From NCBI RefSeq assembly GCF_020055675.1, contig NZ_JAIPUS010000003.1, positions 158,093 to 222,092 of the forward strand: 64,000 bases of DNA, in the 5' to 3' direction. Source of the stretch: Marivita sp. Its GTDB lineage: Bacteria; Pseudomonadota; Alphaproteobacteria; Rhodobacterales; Rhodobacteraceae. Under the pieces are notes generated by a model, which ran no database searches, was not told where the DNA came from, and saw only the letters and a list, made by a program, of their open reading frames with translations. The translations under genes were made by a program, and so were the position numbers. Numbering within the stretch: the first letter of the stretch is position 1; each line of letters opens with the position of its first letter. Below are positions 55,968-62,939 of the stretch, in pieces.

Positions 55968-56996
55968 ATGTCCGAACAGCTATCAAACCCCGGGCAGTCG
56001 CCCGCACCCGGCTCCGCGAAGGACTGGGTCAAAATCCTCGCCAAGTACCGTGAACCCAACACGGTGCGCAGCTCTTTCGAGCTTGCTGTGACGCTGGGAC
56101 CGTTCATCGTTCTCTGGATTGCGGCCTGGTGGGCGCTGGACGTCAGCTACTGGCTGACGCTGGGCCTGTCGATCGTCAACGCGGCATTCCTGTTGCGGCT
56201 CTTCATCATCCAGCATGATTGCGGGCACGGGTCGTTCTACACCAACCGCACGCTCAGCGATTGGCTGGGCCGGGTGCTGGGTGTTCTGACGCTGACCCCC
56301 TACGATGTCTGGCGGCGCACCCATTCGATCCACCACAGCAACGCCGGCCATCTGGATCGGCGCGGTATCGGCGACGTGCACACAATGACGGTGGCCGAAT
56401 ACAAGGCGCTTGGCTTGTGGAATCGCGCGATGTACCGGCTGTACCGAAACCCGGTGGTCCTGTTCGGGCTTGGGCCGGGATACCTGTTCTTCGTGCAGAA
56501 CCGCATTCCCCTGGGTCTGATGTCGAGTGTCCGGTACTGGGCCAGCGCCATGGGCACCAATGCAGCGATTCTGGGCGCGCTTCTGGTGATGCTGTATTTC
56601 GGCGGGCTGATGCCGATCCTCCTGATCTTCCTGCCGTCGACTCTCTTGGCGGCAACGGCCGGTGTCTGGCTCTTCTACGTTCAGCACCAGTTCGAAACGA
56701 CGCTCTGGGACAGCGAGGAGCAATGGCAACTGCACGACGCGGCCCTGCACGGAAGCTCGCATTACGTGCTGCCCTCGGCTTTGCAATGGGTCAGCGGCAA
56801 TATCGGCATTCACCATGTGCACCACCTCTATAGCCGGATCCCGTTCTACCGGCTGCCCGAGGTTGTCCGCGATCATGCCACCTTGTCGGAGCATAACCGC
56901 ATGACGATCCGAGAAAGCTTTGCAAATGCGCGGCTGCATCTTTGGGATGAAGGCTCGCGCCGATTGCTGTCCTTCCGTCAGGCCAACGCTCTTTGA
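55968..56996 (+). CDS. Membrane fatty acid desaturase
   Basis: This is a 342-residue integral membrane di-iron enzyme. Three His boxes are present: HDCGH (about 83-87), HSIHH (119-123) and GIHHVHHLYSR (about 275). Four or more hydrophobic segments flank them. It introduces a double bond into an acyl chain, probably delta-12-like or delta-9-like; regiospecificity cannot be read. It converges on rpsI and shares a bidirectional terminator. Confidence 0.9.
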   Translation: MSEQLSNPGQSPAPGSAKDWVKILAKYREPNTVRSSFELAVTLGPFIVLWIAAWWALDVSYWLTLGLSIVNAAFLLRLFIIQHDCGHGSFYTNRTLSDWLGRVLGVLTLTPYDVWRRTHSIHHSNAGHLDRRGIGDVHTMTVAEYKALGLWNRAMYRLYRNPVVLFGLGPGYLFFVQNRIPLGLMSSVRYWASAMGTNAAILGALLVMLYFGGLMPILLIFLPSTLLAATAGVWLFYVQHQFETTLWDSEEQWQLHDAALHGSSHYVLPSALQWVSGNIGIHHVHHLYSRIPFYRLPEVVRDHATLSEHNRMTIRESFANARLHLWDEGSRRLLSFRQANAL

Positions 56997-57035
56997 GCGG
57001 TCCAGGTCTGAGACCGGCGAACCCGACGCAAACAG

Positions 57036-57063
57036 AAAAGGCCGCCCCGAGAGGCGGCCTTTT
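57036..57063. terminator. Bidirectional terminator between the desaturase gene and rpsI
   Basis: A perfect 11-bp stem AAAAGGCCGCC (57036-57046) / GGCGGCCTTTT (57053-57063) has A-run and T-run ends on both strands, suiting both convergent transcripts. Confidence 0.88.
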
Positions 57064-57084
57064 CGCATGTCTGGTCCGTGTTGA

Positions 57085-57588
57085 TCAGCGCTTGGAGAAC
57101 TGGAAGCTCCGACGTGCCTTGCGGCGCCCGAACTTCTTGCGTTCCACCACGCGGCTGTCGCGGGTCAGGAAACCTGCCGCCTTGAGTGCGGGGCGCAGCG
57201 ACGGGTCGTAAAGCTGAAGCGCCTTGGAGATGCCGTGCTTGACTGCACCGGCCTGGCCCGAAAGACCGCCACCCTTGACCGTGGCCATCACGTCGAACTG
57301 ATCGGAGACACCGGCGGTTTCAAACGGCTGGCGCAGGATCATCTGCAACACCGGGCGCGCAAAATACTTGGTGTAGTCGATATAGTTGCCCTTGGCGTCC
57401 CGAACGAGGAACTTGCCGGAGCCCGGCTTGATCCAGACACGCGCGACCGCGTCTTTCCGTTTGCCGGTGGCATAAGACCGACCGAGCTTGTCACGCTGCG
57501 GTTCGCGCGGGATTTCAGCCACTTCCGGCGTGGCGTCGAGGCCAGCGGCGGTGTTCAGCTCTTCCAGGGAATTGAGTTGCTCAGCCAT
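57085..57588 (-). CDS. rpsI: 30S ribosomal protein S9
   Basis: This is a 167-residue S9. About 35 extra N-terminal residues precede the core ([20 protein letters not shown]), common in alphaproteobacteria. The C-terminus [17 protein letters not shown] reaches P-site tRNA. The start overlaps the rplM stop by one base (TAATG). Confidence 0.97.
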   Translation of the reverse strand: MAEQLNSLEELNTAAGLDATPEVAEIPREPQRDKLGRSYATGKRKDAVARVWIKPGSGKFLVRDAKGNYIDYTKYFARPVLQMILRQPFETAGVSDQFDVMATVKGGGLSGQAGAVKHGISKALQLYDPSLRPALKAAGFLTRDSRVVERKKFGRRKARRSFQFSKR

Positions 57589-58052
57589 TATTTCGCCGTC
57601 CGTGTGTTCTTGGAATTCATGGATTTCACATCCAGGATTTCGGGGGTCTGTGCGTCGTGGGGATGATCGGTCCCTGCATAGACGCGCAGGTTGGTCATGA
57701 CCTTGCGCGACAGGCGGTTACCCGGCAACATGCGCTGGACAGCTTTCTGGACAACCCGCTCGGGGTGCGCGCCATCGAGGATCTGCTGTTTCGTGCGGGA
57801 TTTGATGCCGCCCGGATACCCGGTGTGCCAGTAGAAATTCTCGTGACGCTTGTTGCCCGTCATCTGGATCTTGTCGGCATTGATGACGATGACATTGTCA
57901 CCCATGTCCATATGCGGCGTGAAGGACGCCTTGTGCTTGCCGCGCAGGCGGGTGGCGACGATCGACGCAAGACGGCCCAGAACGATGCCTTCGGCGTCGA
58001 TCAGGATCCATTTCTTGTCGATATCTGCCGGTGTTGCAGAAAAGGTTTTCAT
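57588..58052 (-). CDS. rplM: 50S ribosomal protein L13
   Basis: The start at 58052 ([20 protein letters not shown]) gives 154 residues. The L13 core is [38 protein letters not shown] and [20 protein letters not shown]13 is an early large-subunit assembly protein. It forms the usual two-gene operon with rpsI. The 173 bases upstream hold its promoter, and no gene is seen there. Confidence 0.97.
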   Translation of the reverse strand: MKTFSATPADIDKKWILIDAEGIVLGRLASIVATRLRGKHKASFTPHMDMGDNVIVINADKIQMTGNKRHENFYWHTGYPGGIKSRTKQQILDGAHPERVVQKAVQRMLPGNRLSRKVMTNLRVYAGTDHPHDAQTPEILDVKSMNSKNTRTAK

Positions 58053-58225
58053 CGTGGGATGTCCCTGACATTGGATTGGTAAGGCAGGGTGCCGCGCACC
58101 CCGTATCTTCGATGCGCGGGTTATAAGGATCGTACTGACACAGTCAAGCACGAGTGTATTCGATTAATCGTTCAAAAACAACGTCTTGAAAATAAGGTAT
58201 CTATATACCCCATAATATCGGGTCC

Positions 58226-58741
58226 TTATAGCTCCAGCTTGCGATAGACTAGGTAGGCATCGAACTGTTCGGAGTTGGCATTGTCGCCATAGCAGGGCGT
58301 TTCGCCGAAGCCCAGGCGGTCGTAAAGCGCCAGCATGGAGCTGTTTCCGCGCACCGTGTCGGCGAGGACTGTTGTCGCGCCAAGCTCTTTGGCCTTTTCG
58401 ATCCGCATCTCGATAATCTTGCGGCCAAGACCGTATCCACGGGCCAGGTCCCGCACGAACAGGCGTTTCAATTCCGCGCGATCCTGGTCGATCATCCGGA
58501 CAAAGCCGCAGCCCAGCAGAAAACCGGACTGGTCGCGCGCCAGCACCGTCGCCCCACTGGGCGGAAGGAACTGGTCGATGACGCCCAGGCTCGACTGTAC
58601 CTGTTCGTCCACGTTCAGCCCCGGACCGCCAACCGTCATAAGGCGCTCGAGGATCTGGGCGTAATATTCGGTCAGGATCTCGGACAATTCGTCAAGATCG
58701 GGACGGCTGTCTGCGAAGGTCAGGTTGATGTCTAAACCCAT
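58226..58741 (-). CDS. GNAT-family N-acetyltransferase
   Basis: This is a 171-residue GNAT protein. The acetyl-CoA-binding motif A is AELKRLFVRDLARGYGLGRK, and the C-terminal motif B is NSSMLALYDRLGFGETPCYG. The N-terminal 50 residues are helical and acidic. The substrate is unknown. It lies downstream of the MocR regulator gene on the same strand, 89 bp apart. Confidence 0.88.
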   Translation of the reverse strand: MGLDINLTFADSRPDLDELSEILTEYYAQILERLMTVGGPGLNVDEQVQSSLGVIDQFLPPSGATVLARDQSGFLLGCGFVRMIDQDRAELKRLFVRDLARGYGLGRKIIEMRIEKAKELGATTVLADTVRGNSSMLALYDRLGFGETPCYGDNANSEQFDAYLVYRKLEL

Positions 58742-58830
58742 TAATCACTCTTGGCTCGATGAGTCGTGCCGTTCAAATTAGCGGCAGATTTCCGGGCAGG
58801 CGACCACTTTTTCATCAGAAGTTGGGAAAA

Positions 58831-60240
58831 TCAGATACTTATCTGCTCTGGCGGGTGCTCAAGCAGGTCCCTCAACTGTGTCATTGCCGACTCGAACTGG
58901 TGCAGCGGGATCTGTGCGTTCACTGCGATTCGCACAGCGTGTGGCGCGCGCCCGTCGCGCAGGGCAAACTCGTCGGCAGAGCGGATCTGGATATCGCGCT
59001 CTTCGGCGGCCCGGCAGAAGGAGGCTGCACGCCAGCCCTGCGGCAGCGGCAGCCAAAGAAACGGCACGTCTTCGTGCCATGTCAGGTTGTGCGTTCCCAG
59101 GGCATTGACGGCAACGCGCACATATTCCGCCATATGCGCGCGGATCGATGCCACGATCGCCTCTGTTTGAGGGTCTGTCAGGATCTGTTCACAGATTTCG
59201 GCCAATGGCTGGGCCAGGCCGAAAAACCCGTATTCTGCCGTTTGCCGCAGGTCTTGTCCTCGTCCCGGTGGCGCGATTGCAAAGCCGACGCGAAGCGCCG
59301 GGGTCAGCACCTTGGAGATCGACGCGACATGCCAGGTCCGCTCGGGCGCAAGGATGCGATAGCTGGGCGCTGTCATGTCGGTGCGTCGGTAGCAATCATC
59401 CTCGATGATCTGGAGATCCAGTGCGCGGCAGACCTCCGAAATGGCGCGGCGGCGGTGCGACGGCGTGCTGAGCAGCGTTGGATTATGCACATCGGGCGAG
59501 GTGCAAAGCACCTGCGCCCGGGTGTCGCGGGCGACCCGTTCCAACGCATCCGGACAGATGCCATTGTCGTCGCTCGGCAAACCGATTGCGTCGGTGCGCA
59601 ACAGTTCGGCGGCACGGCGAAACCCGGGATAGGCCATGTCCTCGACCAGAATTGTGGGAGTTGGTCCGCGCAGGATCGTTTGCAGTATCACGCCAAGCCC
59701 GTTCTGCGCGCCGTTGACAAGCACCACGTCGCTTTCGGTGACGTGCCCCAATGGGATTGTGCGGAGCCAATGCACCGCCGCTTCGCGCAATGGCCGGTAG
59801 GCGTCGCGGGTCGGGTAGCGCAAGAGCCGCTCCGGCGCTGCATCGCCCACGCGAGCAAGGGTGCTGCGCAGAAGTGCGATCTGTCCAAGATCAGGCAGTT
59901 GCGGGGTGACCAGAGATGTCTTGCCGTCCCGCTTGGGCGCGGTGACGTAATCGCGGGTCGGACCATTGTGCCCGTTTGCCCTGGGGGCGACGAACGTACC
60001 GCGCCCCACTTCGGCCACCGCATGGCCTGCATCCGTCAGAACGGTATAAGCCCGCGCAACGGTGCCCGGCGTAATGCCCAGCGACCAAGCCAATTCCCGC
60101 ACCGGGGGCAAGCGGTCACCCGCAGCCAGATCGCCGGAGCGGATCGCGGACTGGATGGCATCGGCAACCCGGCGGTACTTTGGCCCGCTGCCGGCTTGAG
60201 GCAGCGAGACGATCTGGTTGGATTGAATTGTATCCGACAC
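58831..60240 (-). CDS. MocR-family (GntR-aminotransferase) regulator
   Basis: A GTG start at 60240 gives 469 residues; the frame upstream has no plausible start. The GntR winged helix is at about residues 15-85 (YRRVADAIQSAIRSGDLAAG, GITPGTVARAYTVLTDAG). A fold-type I aminotransferase domain follows, with NPTLLSTPSHRR, IIEDDCYRR and the PLP lysine in SISKVLTPALRVGFA. Such proteins sense PLP or an amino acid. The gene diverges from a DUF1127 gene across a repeat-rich region. Confidence 0.9.
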   Translation of the reverse strand: MSDTIQSNQIVSLPQAGSGPKYRRVADAIQSAIRSGDLAAGDRLPPVRELAWSLGITPGTVARAYTVLTDAGHAVAEVGRGTFVAPRANGHNGPTRDYVTAPKRDGKTSLVTPQLPDLGQIALLRSTLARVGDAAPERLLRYPTRDAYRPLREAAVHWLRTIPLGHVTESDVVLVNGAQNGLGVILQTILRGPTPTILVEDMAYPGFRRAAELLRTDAIGLPSDDNGICPDALERVARDTRAQVLCTSPDVHNPTLLSTPSHRRRAISEVCRALDLQIIEDDCYRRTDMTAPSYRILAPERTWHVASISKVLTPALRVGFAIAPPGRGQDLRQTAEYGFFGLAQPLAEICEQILTDPQTEAIVASIRAHMAEYVRVAVNALGTHNLTWHEDVPFLWLPLPQGWRAASFCRAAEERDIQIRSADEFALRDGRAPHAVRIAVNAQIPLHQFESAMTQLRDLLEHPPEQISI

Positions 60241-60330
60241 AATCTTTCTCTGGATTGATGGGTGAGTCGAATGTATCGCTTTTTGTATCACGATGCTACT
60301 ATGTATTGTGCGATATATCCATATTGTGTC
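60227..60330. promoter_or_regulatory. Divergent control region with TTGTRTC repeats
   Basis: The motif TTGTATC/TTGTGTC recurs between the MocR and DUF1127 genes. An imperfect palindrome ATTGTATC-C-GACACAAT covers 60227-60243, at the MocR start codon. Further copies or near copies are ATGTATC (60271-60277), TTGTATC (60283-60289), ATTGTG (60305-60310) and ATTGTGTC (60323-60330). Repeats like this are typical MocR binding sites; autoregulation is inferred. Confidence 0.5.
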
Positions 60331-60343
60331 GGTACATTGCGGG

Positions 60344-60565
60344 GTGCGCCATGGCACACGCGCAGCAGGCGGCCAGATCGCCTGTCTGGATGGACAGGCC
60401 GCGCTGTCGAGGTTGGTGCATGTCACGGTGGCTTTCTTGACATGGTCCGACCGCCGCCGCCTTCGGCAACGGCGTCTTGGTCTTCATGATCGCCTGCTGC
60501 GTGATGTCGGATCGAATCGGTTGACCGCCCCACGGGAGGTCAATCGCGTTTTCTGGCGGGTGTAA
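60344..60565 (+). CDS. DUF1127 small arginine-rich protein
   Basis: The C-terminal half has the DUF1127 pattern: WSDRRRLRQRRLGLHDRLL, then RDVGSNRLTAPREVNRVFWR. A GTG at 60344 gives 73 residues; starts at 60293 (ATG) or within the frame are possible, since no good ribosome-binding site marks one. Proteins of this family in other alphaproteobacteria affect RNA turnover and phosphate or carbon metabolism. It diverges from the MocR gene and ends before a strong terminator. Confidence 0.75.
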   Translation: MRHGTRAAGGQIACLDGQAALSRLVHVTVAFLTWSDRRRLRQRRLGLHDRLLRDVGSNRLTAPREVNRVFWRV

Positions 60566-60586
60566 TCCCTGTGCCTGCCAGGTCCC

Positions 60587-60620
60587 TGGGGCGCAAAGAC
60601 CGGCTTTGCGCCCCATTTTT
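60587..60620 (+). terminator. Strong terminator after the DUF1127 gene
   Basis: A perfect 12-bp stem TGGGGCGCAAAG (60587-60598) / CTTTGCGCCCCA (60604-60615) ends in TTTTT. The insertion element begins two bases after the T-run, and the run itself is part of the target duplication. Confidence 0.92.
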
Positions 60621-60621
60621 C
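60614..60621. repeat. Left copy of the 8-bp target site duplication
   Basis: CATTTTTC here is repeated exactly at 62913-62920, directly outside the two terminal inverted repeats. Eight base pairs is within the range produced by IS1-type transposases. Confidence 0.88.
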
Positions 60622-60645
60622 GGTAGTGTCTCAGTTTGAAATTGA
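60622..60645 (+). repeat. Left terminal inverted repeat
   Basis: 24 bp starting GGTAGTGTCTCAGTTTG. It is the exact reverse complement of the right end. Confidence 0.95.
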
Positions 60646-60758
60646 GCGAGGTTGACCGCGTGTCATATGAACCAAGCCTTAAGGCTTTTCGCTCTAGAGT
60701 GGCGATCACAACTTTGAGTCGCTTCTGGATCCTGGCGAACGGGGCCCTAAATCAAGTC

Positions 60759-60787
60759 TTACAAATTGTAAAGGTGACGTGTAGGAT
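60759..60787 (+). promoter_or_regulatory. Candidate promoter and operator of the passenger genes
   Basis: TTACAA-A-TTGTAA (60759-60771) is a perfect palindrome. Its left arm, 17 bp before TAGGAT (60782-60787), could serve as a weak -35, so the palindrome would overlap the promoter. An earlier palindrome AAGCCTTAAGGCTT lies near 60677-60690. A ribosome-binding site GGGAGAG (60823-60829) precedes the first passenger gene. Confidence 0.35.
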
Positions 60788-60834
60788 CGTCTCAAGGCGG
60801 ATCAACACGTCTCACACTGTTCGGGAGAGAAACA

Positions 60835-61053
60835 ATGCCAAAGGGACCGCAAGGCCAGAAGCGCCCGGCGGACGTGACCAGCAACGCTGTTCACATTGCA
60901 AAGATCGCAACGGGCGAAATCGAAGAAACCACACTGAAGCAACCAGCCAAGCGCAACAGCGGTTTGGCGGGTGCAAAAGCACGTCAGGAGAACACGTCAG
61001 AGGCTCAGCGCAGCGAAATCGCGCGCAAGGCTGCAAACGCGAGGTGGGAATGA
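60835..61053 (+). CDS. Small basic passenger protein, 72 aa
   Basis: The first passenger gene starts at 60835 with a good ribosome-binding site. The product is lysine/arginine-rich (MPKGPQGQKRPADVTSNAVH at its N-terminus) and ends with a helical SEIARKAANARWE motif like that of small nucleic-acid-binding proteins. I recall similar small alphaproteobacterial proteins of unknown role. The stop overlaps the next gene (ATGA), so they are coupled. It could be a DNA- or RNA-binding regulator of the cluster. Confidence 0.7.
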   Translation: MPKGPQGQKRPADVTSNAVHIAKIATGEIEETTLKQPAKRNSGLAGAKARQENTSEAQRSEIARKAANARWE

Positions 61054-61568
61054 TGGAACACTCTCTTGAGTCAATCGCCGTGGCTAACACCTTTATTAAG
61101 CGTTATGGGAAGTCATCACCGATCACGCACATGAAGCTTCAAAAGCTTTGTTATTACGCCTACGGTTGGTGGTTGGCATTGTGCCCGAACGAGCCGGTAT
61201 TAATGCAAAGCAAGCCGCAAGTTTGGAAGCTTGGCCCGGTTTTCCGGCCAATATATTCGGCGTTTGCTTCTCATAGAAACCAGAAGATCCTTGAGGCGAA
61301 AAAGTTAAATCCTTTTGCGCCACCAGAAGAGATTGACATGTCTGATGCCAATGAAAGCCAAGTGATTGACTGGGTGTGGGATAGGTATGGGCGTTTCTCT
61401 GCCGTCCAATTGTCTGATATGACTCACGAACCGGGCACACCTTGGCGTAAGAAAGTCGAGGAATGCGAGTATCGAGTGCCAAGATTTTTGGAGTTGAGTG
61501 ACGATGAGATTAGGCCCTATTTCGTTGATTTGGCACGAAAAGAAGGGTTTATTAAAGAACACGCCTGA
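61050..61568 (+). CDS. SocA-like Panacea-domain (DUF4065) protein
   Basis: The start at 61050 (ATGATGG) gives 172 residues. The domain is recognisable from ANTFIKRYGKSSPITHMKLQ, KLCYYAYGWWLA, WKLGPVFRPIYSAF and the C-terminal LSDMTHEPGTPW. This family includes Caulobacter SocA, a proteolytic-adaptor antitoxin, and the PanA antitoxins paired with many different toxins. Here it is inside an insertion element between a small basic protein and a membrane protein. Antitoxin function is inferred from the family, not shown. Confidence 0.82.
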   Translation: MMEHSLESIAVANTFIKRYGKSSPITHMKLQKLCYYAYGWWLALCPNEPVLMQSKPQVWKLGPVFRPIYSAFASHRNQKILEAKKLNPFAPPEEIDMSDANESQVIDWVWDRYGRFSAVQLSDMTHEPGTPWRKKVEECEYRVPRFLELSDDEIRPYFVDLARKEGFIKEHA

Positions 61569-61968
61569 CACTTCTGACGCGAACCCAGATGGTTACTGGC
61601 TAATTGACGACACACCAGAAGGGCTTGAGGAGGCTTGGCACTTTGAGCATCCCAATGCCTACGTGGGGCATGAAGATACCCGCAACGCGCTTGAGAACCA
61701 TGATTATCAGCGCGATATCGAGGGGAAGCGTGACTTTCGAGTTTTCGCAACCAGAGTAGGCGGATGGTGGGCCTTCATGCTGGGCGTAATAATCTTTGCG
61801 CAAGGATTGCCAATCCCCTTTCAGCTTACGCCAGAGGAATTCATAGCCGTTGTAACGACTACAACGGCTAGTATTTTCGGCATTACTTTCGTCGTGGGCC
61901 GATACCTCTATGGCTCCAAAGCATACGTTTCTAAAACCAACGCATCAGATTCCGTATCATCAAAGTGA
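61504..61968 (+). CDS. Two-TM membrane protein overlapping the SocA-like gene
   Basis: The start is uncertain: ATG at 61504 or GTG at 61498 lies inside the previous gene, and the overlap is about 65 bp. From 61504 the product has 154 residues. An acidic N-terminal half (DGYWLIDDTPEGLEEAW, NALENHDYQRDIEGKRDF) precedes two hydrophobic segments (about 93-108 and 118-139, in ASIFGITFVVGRYLYGSKA). No family is recognised. A membrane-acting toxin or effector paired with the Panacea protein is one reading. Confidence 0.6.
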   Translation: MRLGPISLIWHEKKGLLKNTPDTSDANPDGYWLIDDTPEGLEEAWHFEHPNAYVGHEDTRNALENHDYQRDIEGKRDFRVFATRVGGWWAFMLGVIIFAQGLPIPFQLTPEEFIAVVTTTTASIFGITFVVGRYLYGSKAYVSKTNASDSVSSK

Positions 61969-62012
61969 ACTTTATGCTTGCTAAGTGAGTGACTCATGCC
62001 TATGTTGAAGGT

Positions 62013-62903
62013 ATGAACAAATTGCCCACACATAAGCGCGTAATGATCCTGAACATGTTGATTGAAGGCATGTCGATGCGCGCAGTGTCCCGCACCGTTG
62101 GCGTTTCAATCAACACCGTAACGAAAATGCTGGTTGAGGCGGGCGAAGCCTGCGCAGCTTACCACGACGAGACAGTGCGTAACGTCAAAGCGAACCACGT
62201 TCAGTGCGACGAAATCTGGTCCTTTTGCTACGCCAAAGGCAAGAACGTGCCGACCGCAAAGGCCGCACCGGAAGGCGCTGGCGACGTTTGGACGTGGACC
62301 GCGATTGACCGCGACCACAAGATGATCCTGTCTTTTGAGGTTGGCGACCGCTCGGGCGCAACCGCAATCGAGTTCATGGACGATCTGCGCGCCCGTCTGG
62401 CGAACCGGGTTCAACTGACCACAGACGGGCACAAGGCGTACCTTGAAGCCGTTGAAGGCGCGTTCGGTGGCGACGTTGCTTATGCCATGCTGATAAAGCT
62501 GTACGGCGATGCGACGGGCAAGAAGGGCCACGAGCGCAAGTATTCCCCTGCCGAATGCACTGGCGCCCGCAAGGAAATCATCAGTGGATCGCCGGTTAAG
62601 GAATTGGTCAGCACGTCGCATGTCGAGCGCCAGAACCTTTCAATGCGTATGGGGATGCGCCGTTTCACGCGCCTGACCAACGGTTTTAGCAAGAAGCTGG
62701 AAAACCACCTGCACATGCTGAGCCTGTATTTTGTTCACTACAATTTTGTGCGGGTTTACAAGTCGCTTCGCATGACGCCTGCAATGGCGGCGGGCGTTTC
62801 GGATACTCTGCACGACATGGAGTGGATTGTGGGTCTGATCGACGCCCAAGCGCCAGCGTCCAAGAAGCGCGGACCTTACAAGAAGAAATCAATTTCAAAC
62901 TGA
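62013..62903 (+). CDS. IS1-family-like DDE transposase
   Basis: A start at 62013 (MNKLPTHKRVMILNMLIEGM) gives 296 residues; a GTG at 61989 would add eight. The N-terminus holds an HTH (MSMRAVSRTVGVSINTVTKM). The catalytic triad is visible as Asp66 in VQCDEIWSFCY, Asp138 in QLTTDGHKAYLEAV and Glu205 in STSHVERQNLSMR. The ORF is intact and unfrayed, so the element may be active. It ends inside the right inverted repeat. No frameshift is needed for expression. Confidence 0.85.
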   Translation: MNKLPTHKRVMILNMLIEGMSMRAVSRTVGVSINTVTKMLVEAGEACAAYHDETVRNVKANHVQCDEIWSFCYAKGKNVPTAKAAPEGAGDVWTWTAIDRDHKMILSFEVGDRSGATAIEFMDDLRARLANRVQLTTDGHKAYLEAVEGAFGGDVAYAMLIKLYGDATGKKGHERKYSPAECTGARKEIISGSPVKELVSTSHVERQNLSMRMGMRRFTRLTNGFSKKLENHLHMLSLYFVHYNFVRVYKSLRMTPAMAAGVSDTLHDMEWIVGLIDAQAPASKKRGPYKKKSISN

Positions 62904-62912
62904 GACACTACC
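62889..62912 (-). repeat. Right terminal inverted repeat
   Basis: 24 bp ending GACACTACC. It matches the left end without mismatch. It overlaps the last codons of the transposase gene. Confidence 0.95.
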
Positions 62913-62920
62913 CATTTTTC
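62913..62920. repeat. Right copy of the 8-bp target site duplication
   Basis: CATTTTTC, identical to 60614-60621. Confidence 0.88.
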
Positions 62921-62939
62921 CGACCCTTGGTGGCGCCGC

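Larger units (their letters stand above)
60622..62912 (+). mobile_element. IS1-family-like insertion element with three passenger genes
   Basis: The 2,291-bp element is bounded by perfect 24-bp inverted repeats and flanked by an 8-bp direct repeat. Its right part encodes a DDE transposase; its left part carries a three-gene overlapping cluster unrelated to transposition. Base composition of the passengers is lower in GC than the host. Perfect ends and a perfect duplication suggest a recent insertion. Assignment to IS1 (long, passenger-carrying subgroup) is from transposase motifs and the duplication size, not from a database. Confidence 0.88.

Noticed and set aside
60636-61568. Single 310-residue protein covering the start of the insertion element
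   Set aside because: The frame is open upstream of 61050, but the Panacea domain begins there. The 72-residue gene with a good ribosome-binding site occupies another frame of the same stretch.
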